Assembly: GCF_021018895.1 (NCBI RefSeq)
Contig: NC_079372.1
Location: forward strand, 15,528,318-15,592,317
Direction: 5' to 3'
From: Seriola aureovittata
Taxonomy: Eukaryota > Chordata > Actinopteri > Carangiformes > Carangidae
Length of the DNA: 64,000 nucleotides
Numbering within the stretch: position 1 is the stretch's first letter; each line of letters opens with the position of its first letter. Positions 37,085 to 49,900 of this stretch are shown one piece after another. The notes beneath the pieces were generated by a model. That model did not search any database and was not told where the DNA came from. It worked only from the letters and a program-made list of their open reading frames with translations. The position numbers and the translations under genes were made by a program.

Positions 37085-37921
37085 ATGTCTGATCAAATGT
37101 GTAATGATTGTTTGTGGTCCAAATGGCTCTAATTTGTGGCTGCTAATATGAACAAAGGGAATCTTGCTATCAATGAGCCTGTAACAATAACCAATCATAG
37201 ACATAACATACAGTAATCAGTCTGCTCCCAAATAACCACGATGATGAGCTTAACTAATTTTCATCCATCTGCAATTTCATTAACATTTCGACATTGAAAA
37301 CTGTTGGTAAAGTCAGCACTGTTTAACATCTCTATGCTCTTGATTCTTTTGATGACCTGAATGTAACCGCTGTGCCTCATTGCACAAGAAACAGTTTGTC
37401 CTTGGCACCGATTATAAATAAGAGATTAAAGAAGAAGTGCAGAACACTCCAATCATCTGCACAATAAACCATGTTCCCTGCTCAGTCAAACGTCTACATC
37501 AGCTGATGTCTTGTGACAAAAAAATGAGAAGCCCTGACAGACAGGAGCAAGAACATTATATAAGATCAGATGCTTTGTGCCATAGAGTTAGTGATAAAGT
37601 CCTTTTTTTCCCCCATGGTTCTTCTAAATGTAAAGGAGATAGCTGTCAGAAAATTGGAGTTAATTTATTGTGTTTCAGCTACCCAGTGGGAGGACAATTT
37701 AATCTTCCATTACGTTTCATTTATATTTCAATTTCAGTTCTATTACTAATGTATCATCAGTATTAAAGATGGATCTATAAAGGAGATGCCTGGCATATGT
37801 TTAATGCCAGAGCAAACTGTGCTGATATTGCTGCTAATGGTAGATAAGAATTGTGTTTGTTCAGCACCACCAAACTGAGCTCCTTGGAACTGGGCTGAGA
37901 CTACACATATTAACACAAACA

Positions 37922-38398
37922 TTAAAGGTCCCATATTTTACACTTTTCCAGTTTTTTATTTGAAGTGTTGATATCCATAAGAAGATACATCAATAAACCA
38001 CAACATTAGAACAAGTAACAGATTTTAATGTTGTGGCTGATTGGTGTATAGTTGTGGTTTTAAGAACCAAAAACCATCTCAATGTAGTTTTACATCCCCT
38101 CTCCCAGGCTTCTATCTGAAGCTCTATTGACAACAGGTCGGTTAGCCAATCAGAAGAGGGTCCAGGTGGGCTAAGCTTGGGGCATGGCCGAGGGCGGTGA
38201 CTGCTTTGTTGTAACATCACAAAGTTACAGAAGTCCTGATGGGTCATTTTAAGGCTCAGTTTCTGAATATGGGCTGTGTGCATTTCTCTGTGGACTGAGC
38301 ACTTATAAGCAATGATACCTTCACAGTATCAATATAGAACCTAGACCTGCTTTATTATCAAAAAAGACATCTCACTTTATACAATATGGGACCTTTAA
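37922..38398 (+). mobile_element. Family A MITE, copy A3 carrying a nested Tc1 remnant
   Basis: Starts TTAAAGGTCCCATATTTTAC and ends ACAATATGGGACCTTTAA, the best-preserved pair of termini in the window. The central inverted CCTCTGATTGGC region is deleted. The copy is interrupted at GAAGATA by a 59-bp insert, listed separately. Confidence 0.92.
37988..38046. mobile_element. 59-bp Tc1/mariner remnant, terminal repeats only
   Basis: With its TA flanks the insert reads TACATCAATAAACCACAACAT at the left and ATGTTGTGGCTGATTGGTGTA at the right. These are inverted copies of the terminus of a common vertebrate Tc1/mariner family (TACACYGATCAGCCATAACATT type). TA occurs on both sides (37986-37987 and 38047-38048). 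Only about 10 bases separate the terminal repeats. Confidence 0.85.
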
Positions 38399-41300
38399 GC
38401 CAGTATTACTGCTTCTATTAACATGACTATTTTCGAGCTGCTCTTATCCTTTTACTTGTTAGGATATCAGTATTTATCCATGACCCAGGGACAGCATTCG
38501 CACGAACCCAAATGTGGCTAGCCACTGCCATGTTAATTGCGGCTCTGACATATACCATGAGGGGAAACTGCAGCATATGCTAATTGTTGAGGTGAAGCGA
38601 GGCCTCCATCAGCCCCGTGTTCATCACTTCTTGGAGCCAGCAGGATGTTTGTCTTCACCCATTCAGGAGGGGGAGATCAGCCCAACATGGTTCATATTTA
38701 AAATCAAACAATCCTCAGGAAAAAAAAGGCACAATACCACCACCCCCGCATTCCTAACTCTCGCTACATGTCAGAATGAGATCCTGGCCTCTTCCCTACA
38801 GCACACCAACACAGCCACGCTGTTGTTGTTTCTTCTTGCACATGCCACTGACAGCTTGCGCCACACAATCTCTTGGGCAGCCTCATTTCCCCTCATCTGA
38901 ATATTTATGAATGTTGTTGAGCGGCCACATTCCATTATCGGAGAGATTGCCTGGCATGGGGCTCCCAATCCTTTCACCCCGCTCACGTCCGTCTGGGAGC
39001 CTTGCACTTCATCCAATTGCAGTTTGCATTTCACCGTGCCGGGCTGCCACTGGTGTTGCCGATGTTATGGAGAAAAATGGGGGGGGGGGGGGGGGGGGGG
39101 GCAGTCAAGTCAAGAAAAATCTATACAGGAGAAAGATGAATGGCGTTTTCAAGGTTACAGAACCTAAATTAAATCGACTAATTCTCTGAGGTGGAAACAC
39201 ATGCTGGCAAGGCGCCCGCCCCTCTTCCCCCCTCCCTGAGAGAAGTATGTGTCAAACTTTCAGGGCAAAGGTAAAAACAAAAACCAATGAGAGGAGACAT
39301 GGATGCAAGCCAGTTGCATTTACACTCGAGTTCTCCCTCTTTATCTGTACTTCCTGTAACAAGCTACTCACTCAGATTTATTAGCAATCTTGGCCGTCTA
39401 CAGAACCAAGCAAACAAGAGGTGGTCAAGGAGCCACTGCAACTCCTCTACTGCACAATGTCCTCATTGTTCCCCCGTCTGGTTTACAAGTGGGTGTATTT
39501 GACTAACATCCTCTATTCACCCTGTTGAAAACAAACACTGGTGAATAGGAAGGGAAAGGCTGATGCAAAAACTGCCTGATAAGAATCAGGTACAGCAGTA
39601 AGGTTTTTTTGTTTTTTTTTTTGTTTTACCCTCCTCAATAGTTAAGAAGGGGTTTCCTGAGAAGATATGAAATACATAAAAGGTGGAAAGATGGAGAATG
39701 TACCCTCAAGTTTACAGCTGAAGAGGTTTTTGTGTGAGTTACACTCTATTCATAATAAACTACTTGAATGGCTACAAACTCCTGCAATTTCCATTCAGCA
39801 ATTCCATTGTAAAATAAGCCAAAGTCCAACTCTGTCAGCATGTGATAAGGTTGACCCCACATGCTGATACTTTTCAATGATGCATTCAATGAGAGAAGAA
39901 AGGGTGAGGATTTTAATTTTAATTGAGAGAACAATTCACAAAAGATTTCTTAAACGTGTTTATCAGTGACGCCACTGTAGAGCACGCACAGTCTCCCTTC
40001 AAGGCCGCCGCTTCTTTCTTTTTTTGGATACTGTTAAAGAACAAAAATGACAAATATAATAAATGTTCTTGTCATCCTACTCACATAACCAAAAGGAAAT
40101 GTTGATGAATAAATTCACCATGGCAAAAGATGGCTTTGAGAAAAAAAAAAAAAAAAAAAGTGGTGGGATGTATTGAGAGGAAAACAGAATAAGAGCCAAA
40201 AATACACACAAGTAATTTTTTAATGTGAGAGGCATGATTTCATTGAAGTCAGCCGTGATAGGAGCTGCTGCCGCTAAGCACACACACACCTGATTTTTGC
40301 AGCGTGTCGCTCGTCCGCCCTCTCTGGTTTGTAATCTATATTCAACGCAAAGGCTGGAGATGCGACTGCCAACAGGGACATGAGAGTAATTTAAAGACAA
40401 TCCGAGGCCATGGGGTGAATTTGAAGCCGTGGTTTAAATGAGAAACTTGGGTAACAATGGATCTAAGTAACTAGATGTTTTGCTGCACCTGCTGCTTTGC
40501 ACGATTACTCACAGTCACACATTTATGGTCTCACATGTGAGCCGCTCTCTCTCTCTCTGGCATAACAACCTCCACTTTACCAAAAAAACATTCTCCCACT
40601 AGACATATGCATCTGGAGCTCCTTCACCTCCAGACACACATATTTATATAAAAATATCCTCGGTGGCTGCCCACAGAACGCAGACACACATTTAATCTAA
40701 TCAGCCTGTCAACAACTATTCAGCCTACTCTCCCACATCATTTTGGTGTAAATGCACATTGCACACAGCGCTGAGATGTTTGGAGTGTAGGGCAATGTGC
40801 ATGATGGATAGGCATGTGCATTCTGCTCAGTCAGTCAGACACGTATCGCCAGTAAAAAGTCAAGGTCAAGCATGCAGAGCCCTGCTGCCTCTTTGTGCTC
40901 TGCATAGGTTTCACTATGCCCTGCCTGAGAGCAGCATGCATCACACAAAGCACCAAAGAGCCGCATGTAATCAGGATACAATGACTTTTGTAGTGTGTCG
41001 GCTGTAGATCCCGTGTTATATCATGGCCTTTCACAGGATGTCACTCTCATTTGTTTTTGCTCTTTGAGAAATGACCTTCCCAAAAATGTCACGACTGTCT
41101 GACGAGTCCTTGTGCAAGAGCGAGATAAGACACAACAATGTGCCCTCAGCTGGTAATTAATGCTCAGGCTGGCCCGGGTGTGGGGGGAATTCTTAGAAAG
41201 GGCATGAGTGGTTAGTGGGTAAGGTGGGTGGAGGATAGCACTGGAAAACGTCCGACATTCTGACAGGTCCAATTATGTTAAAAGTACCGCAAAGATGAGG

Positions 41301-41933
41301 CAAGAATGGGAATGTGCAATGTGGGAGACAACAGACGGCTGATAAGACTGTTTTGCCAAAATGATCCGACAGTGCAGGCTGTGTACACATGCAGCTGGAT
41401 GGGAAAAAGATAACGATCAATGGTGCTTGCTGCACTAAGGCCACATTCACACATTAGCACATTAGCACTGTGTTAAAAAAAAAAAAAACAGCCCACTCAG
41501 TCATTTCAGTGACACCACTATGATGGACACAGAGCACTTCAGATCAAAAGATCTACAGGTGCCGGTAACACGTTAAAACATGCTGCAACACCCCAACAAA
41601 CACAGGGAAGAGGAAGACTGCCAGCTAGTATAGAGGGACATAAACAATGCTGGATTTAGAGGTCATGGTGACATTTAACCCTCTGCATCAAGTAGAATTT
41701 TGATGAATTTTTTTGTGAATTTTTTATCACACTTGAAGCCAGTTAAATATAAGTAAGCACACAATTCTAGTACATTAATTTGTAACATGAATATTTCTCC
41801 TGTTAAACTCAGAATCATCAAAACGGAAGATAAAACAATGGCTGACAGAGTTATTATGTTATGTTATAAACTCTGAAGTGTTTAAGCACCAAATTAGATT
41901 AGACTACTTGGATTGTACTCCACTTTCTCACCT

Positions 41934-41934
<1 letters not shown>
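38399..41934. other. Intronic stretch, no gene recognised
   Basis: 38870-39060 is repeat-free and GC-balanced with ATTTATGAAT and CCAATTGCAG words, a candidate conserved block, ending in a 23-base G run at 39079. A and T runs lie at 39604-39624, 40140-40158 and 41477-41489. Frames here are not gene-like. Confidence 0.45.
39079..39101 (+). repeat. 23-base G run
   Basis: Uninterrupted G homopolymer on the plus strand. Confidence 0.85.

Positions 41935-42029
<95 letters not shown>
41935..42029. repeat. (AC)47 microsatellite
   Basis: A 95-base perfect AC run, the longest uninterrupted dinucleotide tract in the window. The His-Thr and Val-Cys frames across it are artefacts. Confidence 0.98.
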
Positions 42030-42031
<2 letters not shown>

Positions 42032-43238
42032 GCCCCCTTGCCCCTGTTTTGATCTGGACACCCTCTTAAAATGTTTAGATGAGAGGTTCGACACTGCAGA
42101 GATTCAGCATGTTTACCATGTGACCCTGTGGTACGAGGGTGACTGGAACGACGGAGGGTTATTCCTGCCCTGTGGTCAGATGGGTTCAGATGAGCAGCTC
42201 TAAAGTGATTAGGTCTGGGTGCAGCGGCGTATGGAAGGCAGAGCAAACAGAGGGAGACAGGCAGCACAATGAGCTTCTATTGTGTGAGCGTCTGAGGTGG
42301 AGGAGAGGTGAACCTCCGTTGCCTCACTACTGTTAGTCCACATTGTTCGCTCAGACCTGAATCATTCTGTTGCTACAGTGCAAGTTGATTTGAAATCACA
42401 TGAAGAACTGCAGGGGCCTTGGTTTGTCTGTGCTGTTTAGTTATAGCCTGATAGCCAACTCACTTTTACATCCAAAGTTGAGACAAACTAATGTGATGTG
42501 CACGTGTGTGTGTTTGTGTGAGCACATGTTTCGATCCCACCTTGGGTGATGATGCAATGCCCTGACATTTCTAAAAAGCTACTTCCGCTTCTTAAGTTGT
42601 TTACAGTCACAGTCAGTCAAAGGGAGCATGAAATCATCGGATGCAACCAATGAGGCAGCAGGTGGGGGGGGGGGACATCCGGCCCCCCCTTTCTCCGCAG
42701 GAACCATGTCATGTTCCTTAAAGAGAGGTCCTGCTATACAGCAAAACAGCTCCTTACAAAGCCAGGAAGGAATAAAACTGAAAGGGAAGCAGCTACAAGG
42801 CACCTGGATCAAACCCTGTGAGTAATGGAAAACAATAGTTATTACAACACTAATGAGATTGCATCAAACGTCCCTGGGAAATCTGCTTGAGGTGATGAGG
42901 TGAATTACTTTTAATGTGACTGAATGGAATGTAAAACACCAAACATTGAGTCAATCAAGCCACATTAAAACATGTAGAATGGAGTGTCCACACAATTCAG
43001 ATCTATAAAGAAGTAACAGTAACAGGTTGTGCAAAAGTGAAAAGTAAGTAAGGAAGTAATTTCTCTATATAACACCTATCAAAATGTAGATGACAACGTG
43101 TTAATAAAAGGTTAAAAGAACAGAATGAAAGAAACATAGCAACTGGAGGCATGAAACAGGAAAAAAACATAAGTGTATATAATAACTTTTACACATTAAC
43201 ATGAGGGAAAAATATACTATAGGTCTTTAGCTTTGACA
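42030..43238. other. Intronic stretch, no gene recognised
   Basis: Contains an 11-base G run at 42664 and no recognisable repeat body or exon. Confidence 0.45.
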
Positions 43239-43767
43239 TAAAGGTCTCATATTTTACACTTTTCTGGTGATATATTTGAAGTGTTGATATCCATAAGAAG
43301 ATATAGTTGTGGTTTTAAGAACCAAAAACCATCTCAATGTAATTTTACATCTCCTCTCTCAGACTTCTCTCTGGAGCTTCTCTAGTAACAACAGGTCCGT
43401 AAGCCAATCAGAAGAGAAGGTTTGATCCTCTCTTCTGATTGGCTGACTGTTTTCTGGGTGATTGAATAAAAATATAGCAGATTTCAGGCAAACACTCAGA
43501 GAAACCAAATTCTGCAAGGCTGGACGGCGGGTCCGGGTGGGCTGGGCCTGGGGCTTGGGTGAGAGCGGTGACTGCTTTATTGTGACATCGCAAAGTTACA
43601 TAAGTCCCGACGGCTCGTTTTAAGGCTCAGTTTCTGAATGCAGGCTGTGTGCATTTGTCAGTGGACTGAGCACTTTGATAATTTCACAGTATTAATATAG
43701 AACCTAGACCTGCTTTACAATCAAAAAGGACATGGAAATCTCACTTTATACAATATGGGACATTTAA
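43239..43767 (+). mobile_element. Family A MITE, copy A4 (longest uninterrupted copy)
   Basis: TAAAGGTCTCATATTTTACA at the start and ACAATATGGGACATTTAA at the end. The middle retains both GCCAATCAGAAGAGA (43402) and TCTCTTCTGATTGGCTGA (43428), exact inverted arms that form a central hairpin. Sister copies have lost one arm or diverged. Confidence 0.92.
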
Positions 43768-43899
43768 AACATCCAAGAGAGTTTGCTGGCCTGACCCCCA
43801 GAGGAAAACTGAACCACACCCTGGCACCCAGGACAACGCACAGTCCCCTCACGTTCTCAGTCTTAGAACTAGCAGTCCTCACTCAGAGGACCTGAGGGG

Positions 43900-44480
43900 T
43901 CTAGTAGAGGTATAAGACATTAAGGGTTCACTGATATACTCTGGGAAATGGTTATTGAAGGCCTTATAGATGATAAGGAGGATTTTGAATTGAATCCTAT
44001 ATTTAATCGGAAGCCAGTGCAGGGACACGAGAACTGGGGTGATATGAGAACGATATGAGGTGTTAGTGAGTAATCCTGCTGCAGAGTTTTAGACTAACTG
44101 TAATAAGGTAACAGCTTAACGGCTTAGGCATACATAAAGGGAATTGTAGTATCTAAGCAGGTGGACACATAAGCATGGCTAACCATTAATGTTAGTGGAG
44201 ACCTGAAAACCAGAACTAACTTTTACTTTGATTTAATTAAAGACATTTTTGACCCCAAACTCCATTTTTGCATTATCTATTTCGAACTTGAAGACCTGCA
44301 TCCCAAGTGAATCATGCAACCTGCTCTGTGCTCATATTGTCTCCAGTCAGTTCAAGTCTTTTTTATTTATATAACCCAAAATCACAAGTTTGTCTCAGAT
44401 GGCTTTACAGTCTGTACAGAACATGACACCCTCTATCTTTAGACCCGCAGTTCATATGATCTGAATTTGGATCCATCCGA
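43900..44480 (+). mobile_element. Old teleost interspersed repeat fragments
   Basis: GGATTTTGAATTGAATCCTATATTTAATCGGAAGCCAGTGCAGG, then GAGAACTGGGGTGATATGAGAACG, then GCTGCAGAGTTTTAGACTAACTG are hallmark phrases of a very common fish interspersed repeat. From about 44350 a second typical piece follows (TTTTTTATTTATATAACCCAAAATCACAAG, then ACACCCTCTATCTTTAGACCC). Both are diverged; whether they come from one element is unclear and the class is not assigned. Confidence 0.55.
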
Positions 44481-45193
44481 CACCCCGAAATCTACTGAGA
44501 TTCCACCAAGGTGTTATCTGCTTCTGCTAGCTAAAAGGGCAGACAGTGCCTTCAGTTCTTAAAAGGTGCTTTATGTTCAAAACCTGTGACTATAACCTGA
44601 ATATGAGATCTGAGCAGCGAGATATGAAATATTTCTGACTGACACAATTAAAACCCAGATGACACAACAGGCACACATCCTTTTAAATAACCCTTTTTTT
44701 TAACTCCAGGAAAACAAACTCAACTGCCTTGATATTTTCTTTCAAAAAATGTTTAATCTTTTCATTTTTTATATGGTATAACTCCATAAATTGTCGAAAA
44801 ACCTTTTTCAGACATTTTCGCTGTAGCACTAAACAGACCAAAAACTCCAATGTCTATGTGTGTGAGGAATGATCAGAGAATAATAATCACATTTAAGAAG
44901 ATATTGATTCGACCACAATAAAATACAGCAAAGGAAAAGCATGCTGTTTGCCCTTTCAGGAAACATGGAATGTGGGAGGAATATAATGGAGCTTCTCTGG
45001 GGAAGGATTTGTAGTTTGATTTGATATTGGAGTTGTTCATAGTTTAACTGATAGAGCTATTGTAGGAATCCAAACTATTGATTATTCTCTACTGTCTTAA
45101 AAAGTTAGTAATGATTTTCCAACTACAGGATGGTTCATTTGAGCCTGAATTCACCCATCATCACACAACGTTGCAAAAACACCCATCACACAG

Positions 45194-45220
45194 ACAGAGA
45201 GAGAGAAAGAGAGAGAGAGC

Positions 45221-45253
<33 letters not shown>

Positions 45254-45254
45254 G
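45194..45254. repeat. (GA)n microsatellite
   Basis: GA run with a few C and AA interruptions. Confidence 0.95.
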
Positions 45255-46129
45255 GGGGAGGACCGAGAGGAGTACTAAAGATCACACACTCACACGTACA
45301 CACACACTTGGGTCAATTCTACCTCATCAGCTCTTAAATTAATGAGGGTGGTCCAGACACCACATTGGGTAATGAGACAATTAATTCCTCATCTGGCATT
45401 TTCATCTAAAGGCTCTTGAACAACAGAAACAGCCCCAGCAGCCACAGGCGCGGGAGTCAGAGAGCAGGCGAGGGGTGACAGGGAGGTGAGGGAGGCGGTG
45501 CGCTGCTGAAACAGGTAAACAATGTAATTCGAAGCATGTCAGAGACGACGACAGCTGACTGAGGAGGCGAGGGAATAGCAAGAAACGGGAACGGGTCAAA
45601 GGCTGTTGGAAAGGAGGAGCTGGAGGTGAGAGAAGAGAGCAGAAATAAGAAAGAGACTGATTGAGAAGATGGAGGAATGGGAGATGGAACAAGCACCAAA
45701 ACTGAAGCAATTACCCGCCATGCCGTGTCCCTGTCCTTTCTCCTCTCGGCAGCACTCATGGGAGAGGGACGGAGGTGTGAGAGTGCTGCGAGCTTTTGGC
45801 AGAGCTGAACTCTGTCTTCTCTGGCCTCATTATCCACAGGATGGTCCCCAAGGGAGCTACAGGACTTTTAAAGCGTGTAAAGGCTGTCCATACAGGAGAG
45901 CATACATCTGCCCATCAATGTGAAAACACACAAACAGGCAGCACCAGGGATAAACCAACAAATGCACTGGATAAAGGCCAGTCACACTAAAAAAGTGACA
46001 TAATGCGCTAGTCAGTCACAATAACTCCTATTTTCTGGGCTGTTTTGTTCTCAAGCTTACACATCATTTTGCTGTTCAAAGCAGGCCTTGAGGAAAAAAT
46101 GGCAAGCGTCTGGGTCCTGGCACAAACTC

Positions 46130-46150
46130 TTAAAAGGTCCCATATTTTGA
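46130..46150 (+). mobile_element. Family A MITE copy A5, left terminus
   Basis: TTAAAAGGTCCCATATTTTGA is the family A start. The expected continuation, ACACTTTTCCAGTG, is found only after 46720, so this terminus and the later fragment are read as one split element. Confidence 0.65.
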
Positions 46151-46719
46151 GACTGTCCACCTGTGAAAAACAAGCAGACAGGTCGTTTGTGCAGCAGCTT
46201 AGTACGACCCATAATTACATTTTGTTGTTAGGCAACATCTAGTAGTCATAGCAATTATGACAGGAGCAAAGGGAAAAGTGTGGGGACGTAGTGAAAAGAG
46301 TGACAAAGTCCACATTAGGAGGAGGTTGCTGTGGATGGATGGGTCAACAAAACGCAGGAATATGACACAGAAGATCTGTGTTTATATTGTTTCTATTATC
46401 CATGACCATTGATTGTTATTATTGTAACCATGACAACAAAGATCATCTAATGTTGAGGAAGTACTTTTTCTAACCCAAATCTTGATCTTTTCCCAACCCT
46501 AACCAAGTAGTTTTTGTGCCTAAACCTAACCAAGCCATTACCGTTATTATAGTAACACTGCTCTCGGTACAGTCGCGTGTTCATTATGGTAACCATGACA
46601 ACTGAGGTCTGGTATGCATACCGCTGTAGGGGCCCTATTTCAGGAGACACTCCTATGAGTCCTATTTCAGGGTAGTAACAAACGACCAACATGCTCGTAT
46701 GGATTGGAGTACTTGTTGG
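46151..46719 (+). mobile_element. 569-bp insertion splitting MITE A5, with CCTAAACCTAACC-type repeat
   Basis: The insert lies between ATATTTTGA (46142-46150) and ATATTTGA (46720-46727), which look like an 8-bp target duplication with one extra T. Inside, TTTTTGTGCCTAAACCTAACC at 46513 is a phrase common in fish genomes. GTAACCATGACAAC appears twice (near 46425 and 46592), so the insert contains an internal duplication. Its own termini show no clear inverted repeat. Confidence 0.5.
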
Positions 46720-46905
46720 ATATTTGACACTTTTCCAGTGTTTTATTTGAAGTTTTGATATCCATAAGTAGATATATTTGTGGTTTTAAGTACCAAAAAG
46801 CATCTCAATGTAGTTTTACATCCCCTCTCTCAGGCTTCTCTATGGAGTTCTAGTAACAACAGGTCACTGAACCAATCAGAAGAGAAGCTCTGAGCCTCTT
46901 TTATT
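46720..46905 (+). mobile_element. Family A MITE copy A5, right part, 3' truncated
   Basis: Resumes at GACACTTTTCCAGTGTTTTA and continues through ACCAAAAAGCATCTCAATGTAG and CCAATCAGAAGAGAAGC, then stops matching after CTCTTTTA. The 3' two-thirds of the element is missing. Confidence 0.8.
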
Positions 46906-49900
46906 TATGGTATTTTTTAGTGGGTGAGAAATCAACATCTTTTTGCAGCAGAAAAGCTGGCAACACCACCACCTCCCTGGTCTCCTGCTGTGCTGTTCTC
47001 CTACGCAGTACAGCATTTCTGCGTAGGACTGCATAGGACACTTTGCCACAGTATGTCCAAATGGCCCACTATGGACAACCCCATTTTGCATGTAATCACG
47101 ACTCAATAAGTGACACTATTCAACATCGCCTGGATCAATGCTCGCCGGCGTTGCGTGTGGCTCAGGAGAAATCGATACGCCCTTTGTCAGACAAGGCTCG
47201 TTCACGTGCCGAAGCCTAACGGTGCAAAATGCAGATGCCTGAGGATTGACATGCGCGAAAGAGGTGTTGCTTCTGCATCTGGGAGACAGAGGAGGGAAAA
47301 CAGGGAGGATTATTATATGACGTAGTATCGATCCAAGTTCGAAAACAAGCCCAGGATGCAGGAAGCTACAGGGGGGAACGGATGTTCAATCGATCCGATC
47401 CCTGGTGCCAGACAAAGCACAGGATTATGGATGTTTGCACGGACAAAAGAATGGATGGTGGAATGTATGGATGGTTAGACAGGCAGGTTGAGAGATAAAG
47501 ACGGATTGTACACATAAATCTGGGGACCAGCAGCAGAAAAATGAGACATGGGCTGATGTGAAAAAAAACAAAGAGAAAGAAAAGAAAAGCTGCACACAGT
47601 TGCTGCAGAGTTTAATGTCAGCGTAAACACAGTGGATGTGATTTTATGTTAAACCAAATTTACAGATGGTATTATGTAACAGTCAGTTGCGATGGATGGG
47701 ACAACGTGCTTGGAGTCAAGCCCAGTCATAATCCGGCCAATTTGTTGACAAAAAGCATCACTAGGCCCGGTCACCTTATCCCTCATACTCACTCCGTAGA
47801 GCAATGGGGAAATTTGCTGCCAGTTCACCGGGAACATATTTCGGTTTAGATGCTATAGAGGAAATGGAAAATAAGTACACACTGTATGAAAAAGCCATTT
47901 GTGTCCATTGTAAATCCAACCCATCTGACATCTGCTCCCGCTGCCAATTTGTGCACCGTGTTGGAGCAGACCATCGATGATGCACAGCCACAGACGTTTT
48001 GGGGGGGGGGGGGGATGATGTTGACCAGATTGTGTGCCTCTGCAGCCTCCACGAAGACTTAAAACCTGCGTCCTCCAGGGATTACTGACGTCTTGCAGGA
48101 AATTGGCCTAATCCAAAACAAATCCAGTGGGATATTTCCCTCGTAATTCGTCGCTTGTGGTGACTGTCCTTTTAAACACACACCAACAACGTCTGACAGA
48201 TCTTTTGTTCTCACGCTTCACCGGCTGCGGCCCCGAGACATCAATCTAACAGATGTTATTAACCAGTCGGGACTCGACTTGATTACACAAGAGGCGCGTT
48301 AAAGATGCAAGATGAGTAATCCTGTGCAGATTAATGATAAATTGCATACACGGTTGGATGAATGTTACCGATTTTTTTTTTTTAAATAACATTTATCAGC
48401 TAAACACACAATTTATTAGAATTTAAACTGGCATTTTAAAGTCATCATGCATGCCTGTGATTAACTATTTACTCGGACTAAACTGTTAGCGGATGTCAGA
48501 ATATAGTGATTTTAACCTAATTATTTTGTTCTATTTATTCATCAACAATGTATTGGTCTGCACACACATACTCAAATAGCAACAGGCTGAGGGTGTTATC
48601 AACCACTCTGTCATGGAAACCTTTGTTAACTACACTCTGCATCCCTGCCTCTGCCTCCCTCATCCTCGCTACTCTCAGTGCTGCACCCTCCTCCCTCCTC
48701 CTCCTCCTAAATTGGAATCAACAGGACCCACCTTTTGTCATGCCATGTGTTTGTTTATTTTTTTTGCCTGAAAGTATAGTTGACCCCTGCCCTCCTAACC
48801 TCTCTCCTTGTCCCCACAGGGTCCCGGTCACCTGCTGTCAATTAGCCTCAGCTTATGACCCAACCCCAAACAAAGCGCTTCCCCTCCCTTCCTAAACCCC
48901 CTTACATAAAGGGATCAGGAGTAGGACATATGCCTGTGTCTCCTGATGCTGCCCCAGACCCCACGCCCCCGCTGCCGAAGCCGGTGGATGACAGATGATT
49001 GGGGGGGGGGGACTCCTCACTGTGTGGAGTTTCACATTAACTGTTGTGTTGCATTGCAATGCAGGATCTATAGGTCTCTTTACAGATCAATAGTTAGCAT
49101 GACTGGGAGGTTTCAACTCAGGATTTACAGCAGCCCCCCACCCTCACCCCCTCCTCTCCCAACCCCACCCAGCACACAAATGATAGGTCCAGTCATTTTA
49201 GGACGGGCAGCAGAATACATCATCCCCTCTCCCGTGAACAGGGCATGGGGAGTGGGAGGACCAAAGGTGTTGCCATGGAAGGGGGCTGTGCATAAATAAC
49301 AGGGCTCTGAGGGTAGAAAAGAGAGATGGGAAAAAGGGTTGTTATCGTCTCTCTTCACAATGACATACAAACACAGTCTCTCCGATTTCCTTCCCATCTG
49401 AGTCATCAGCAGAGCTTTGATTTCACCTGCATACTCTGCACAGAGATGTTGATGGTTGAAGTCTTGGTGTATTATCCCTGTGCTGCTTCTGTTATTTAAA
49501 TTCAGTGGCCTCCTTGCTGCTGTCTGGAGTTTGCAAGTGCAGAGAATGGGAGCTGGGGGGTGGGAGAGAAATTAGACCAGGATCCTTATCAGTCAGACAA
49601 AGTCCCAGATCCACGATCTCCTCCTCTCTTCCCTCAGCTCCCCGCTCTGCTGTCCTCCTCCATCATTTCACATCCCCTTTCCACCCCCACCCCCACCCCC
49701 CAATATCTGCTCATGGGGCAAGCCTTACCGAACAGCAAGCTGCCGCTGCGGTAATAAAAGCTGCCTCTGAGCCAAATTGCATGGTAGGTAAGAGAGCAGC
49801 GAGCAGTGATTGCACCACAGATTACGGTTTGTGACCTGCCACCTCGAGGTCTGGAAGTCAGAGCATGGCGACCTGCGTGCGGTGGAGATAGAGGACTGAT

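Noticed and set aside
41894..42267. Open frames of Val-Cys or His-Thr repeats over CA/TG tracts (also at 12.1-12.5, 23.6, 54.4-54.9 and 61.1-61.5 kb)
   Set aside because: Dinucleotide repeats lack stops in every frame; these are translation artefacts.
45402..45837. Ser/Pro/Leu-rich minus-strand frames of 102 and 126 codons
   Set aside because: They arise from a purine-rich plus strand (GA-rich tract); low complexity, no domain.
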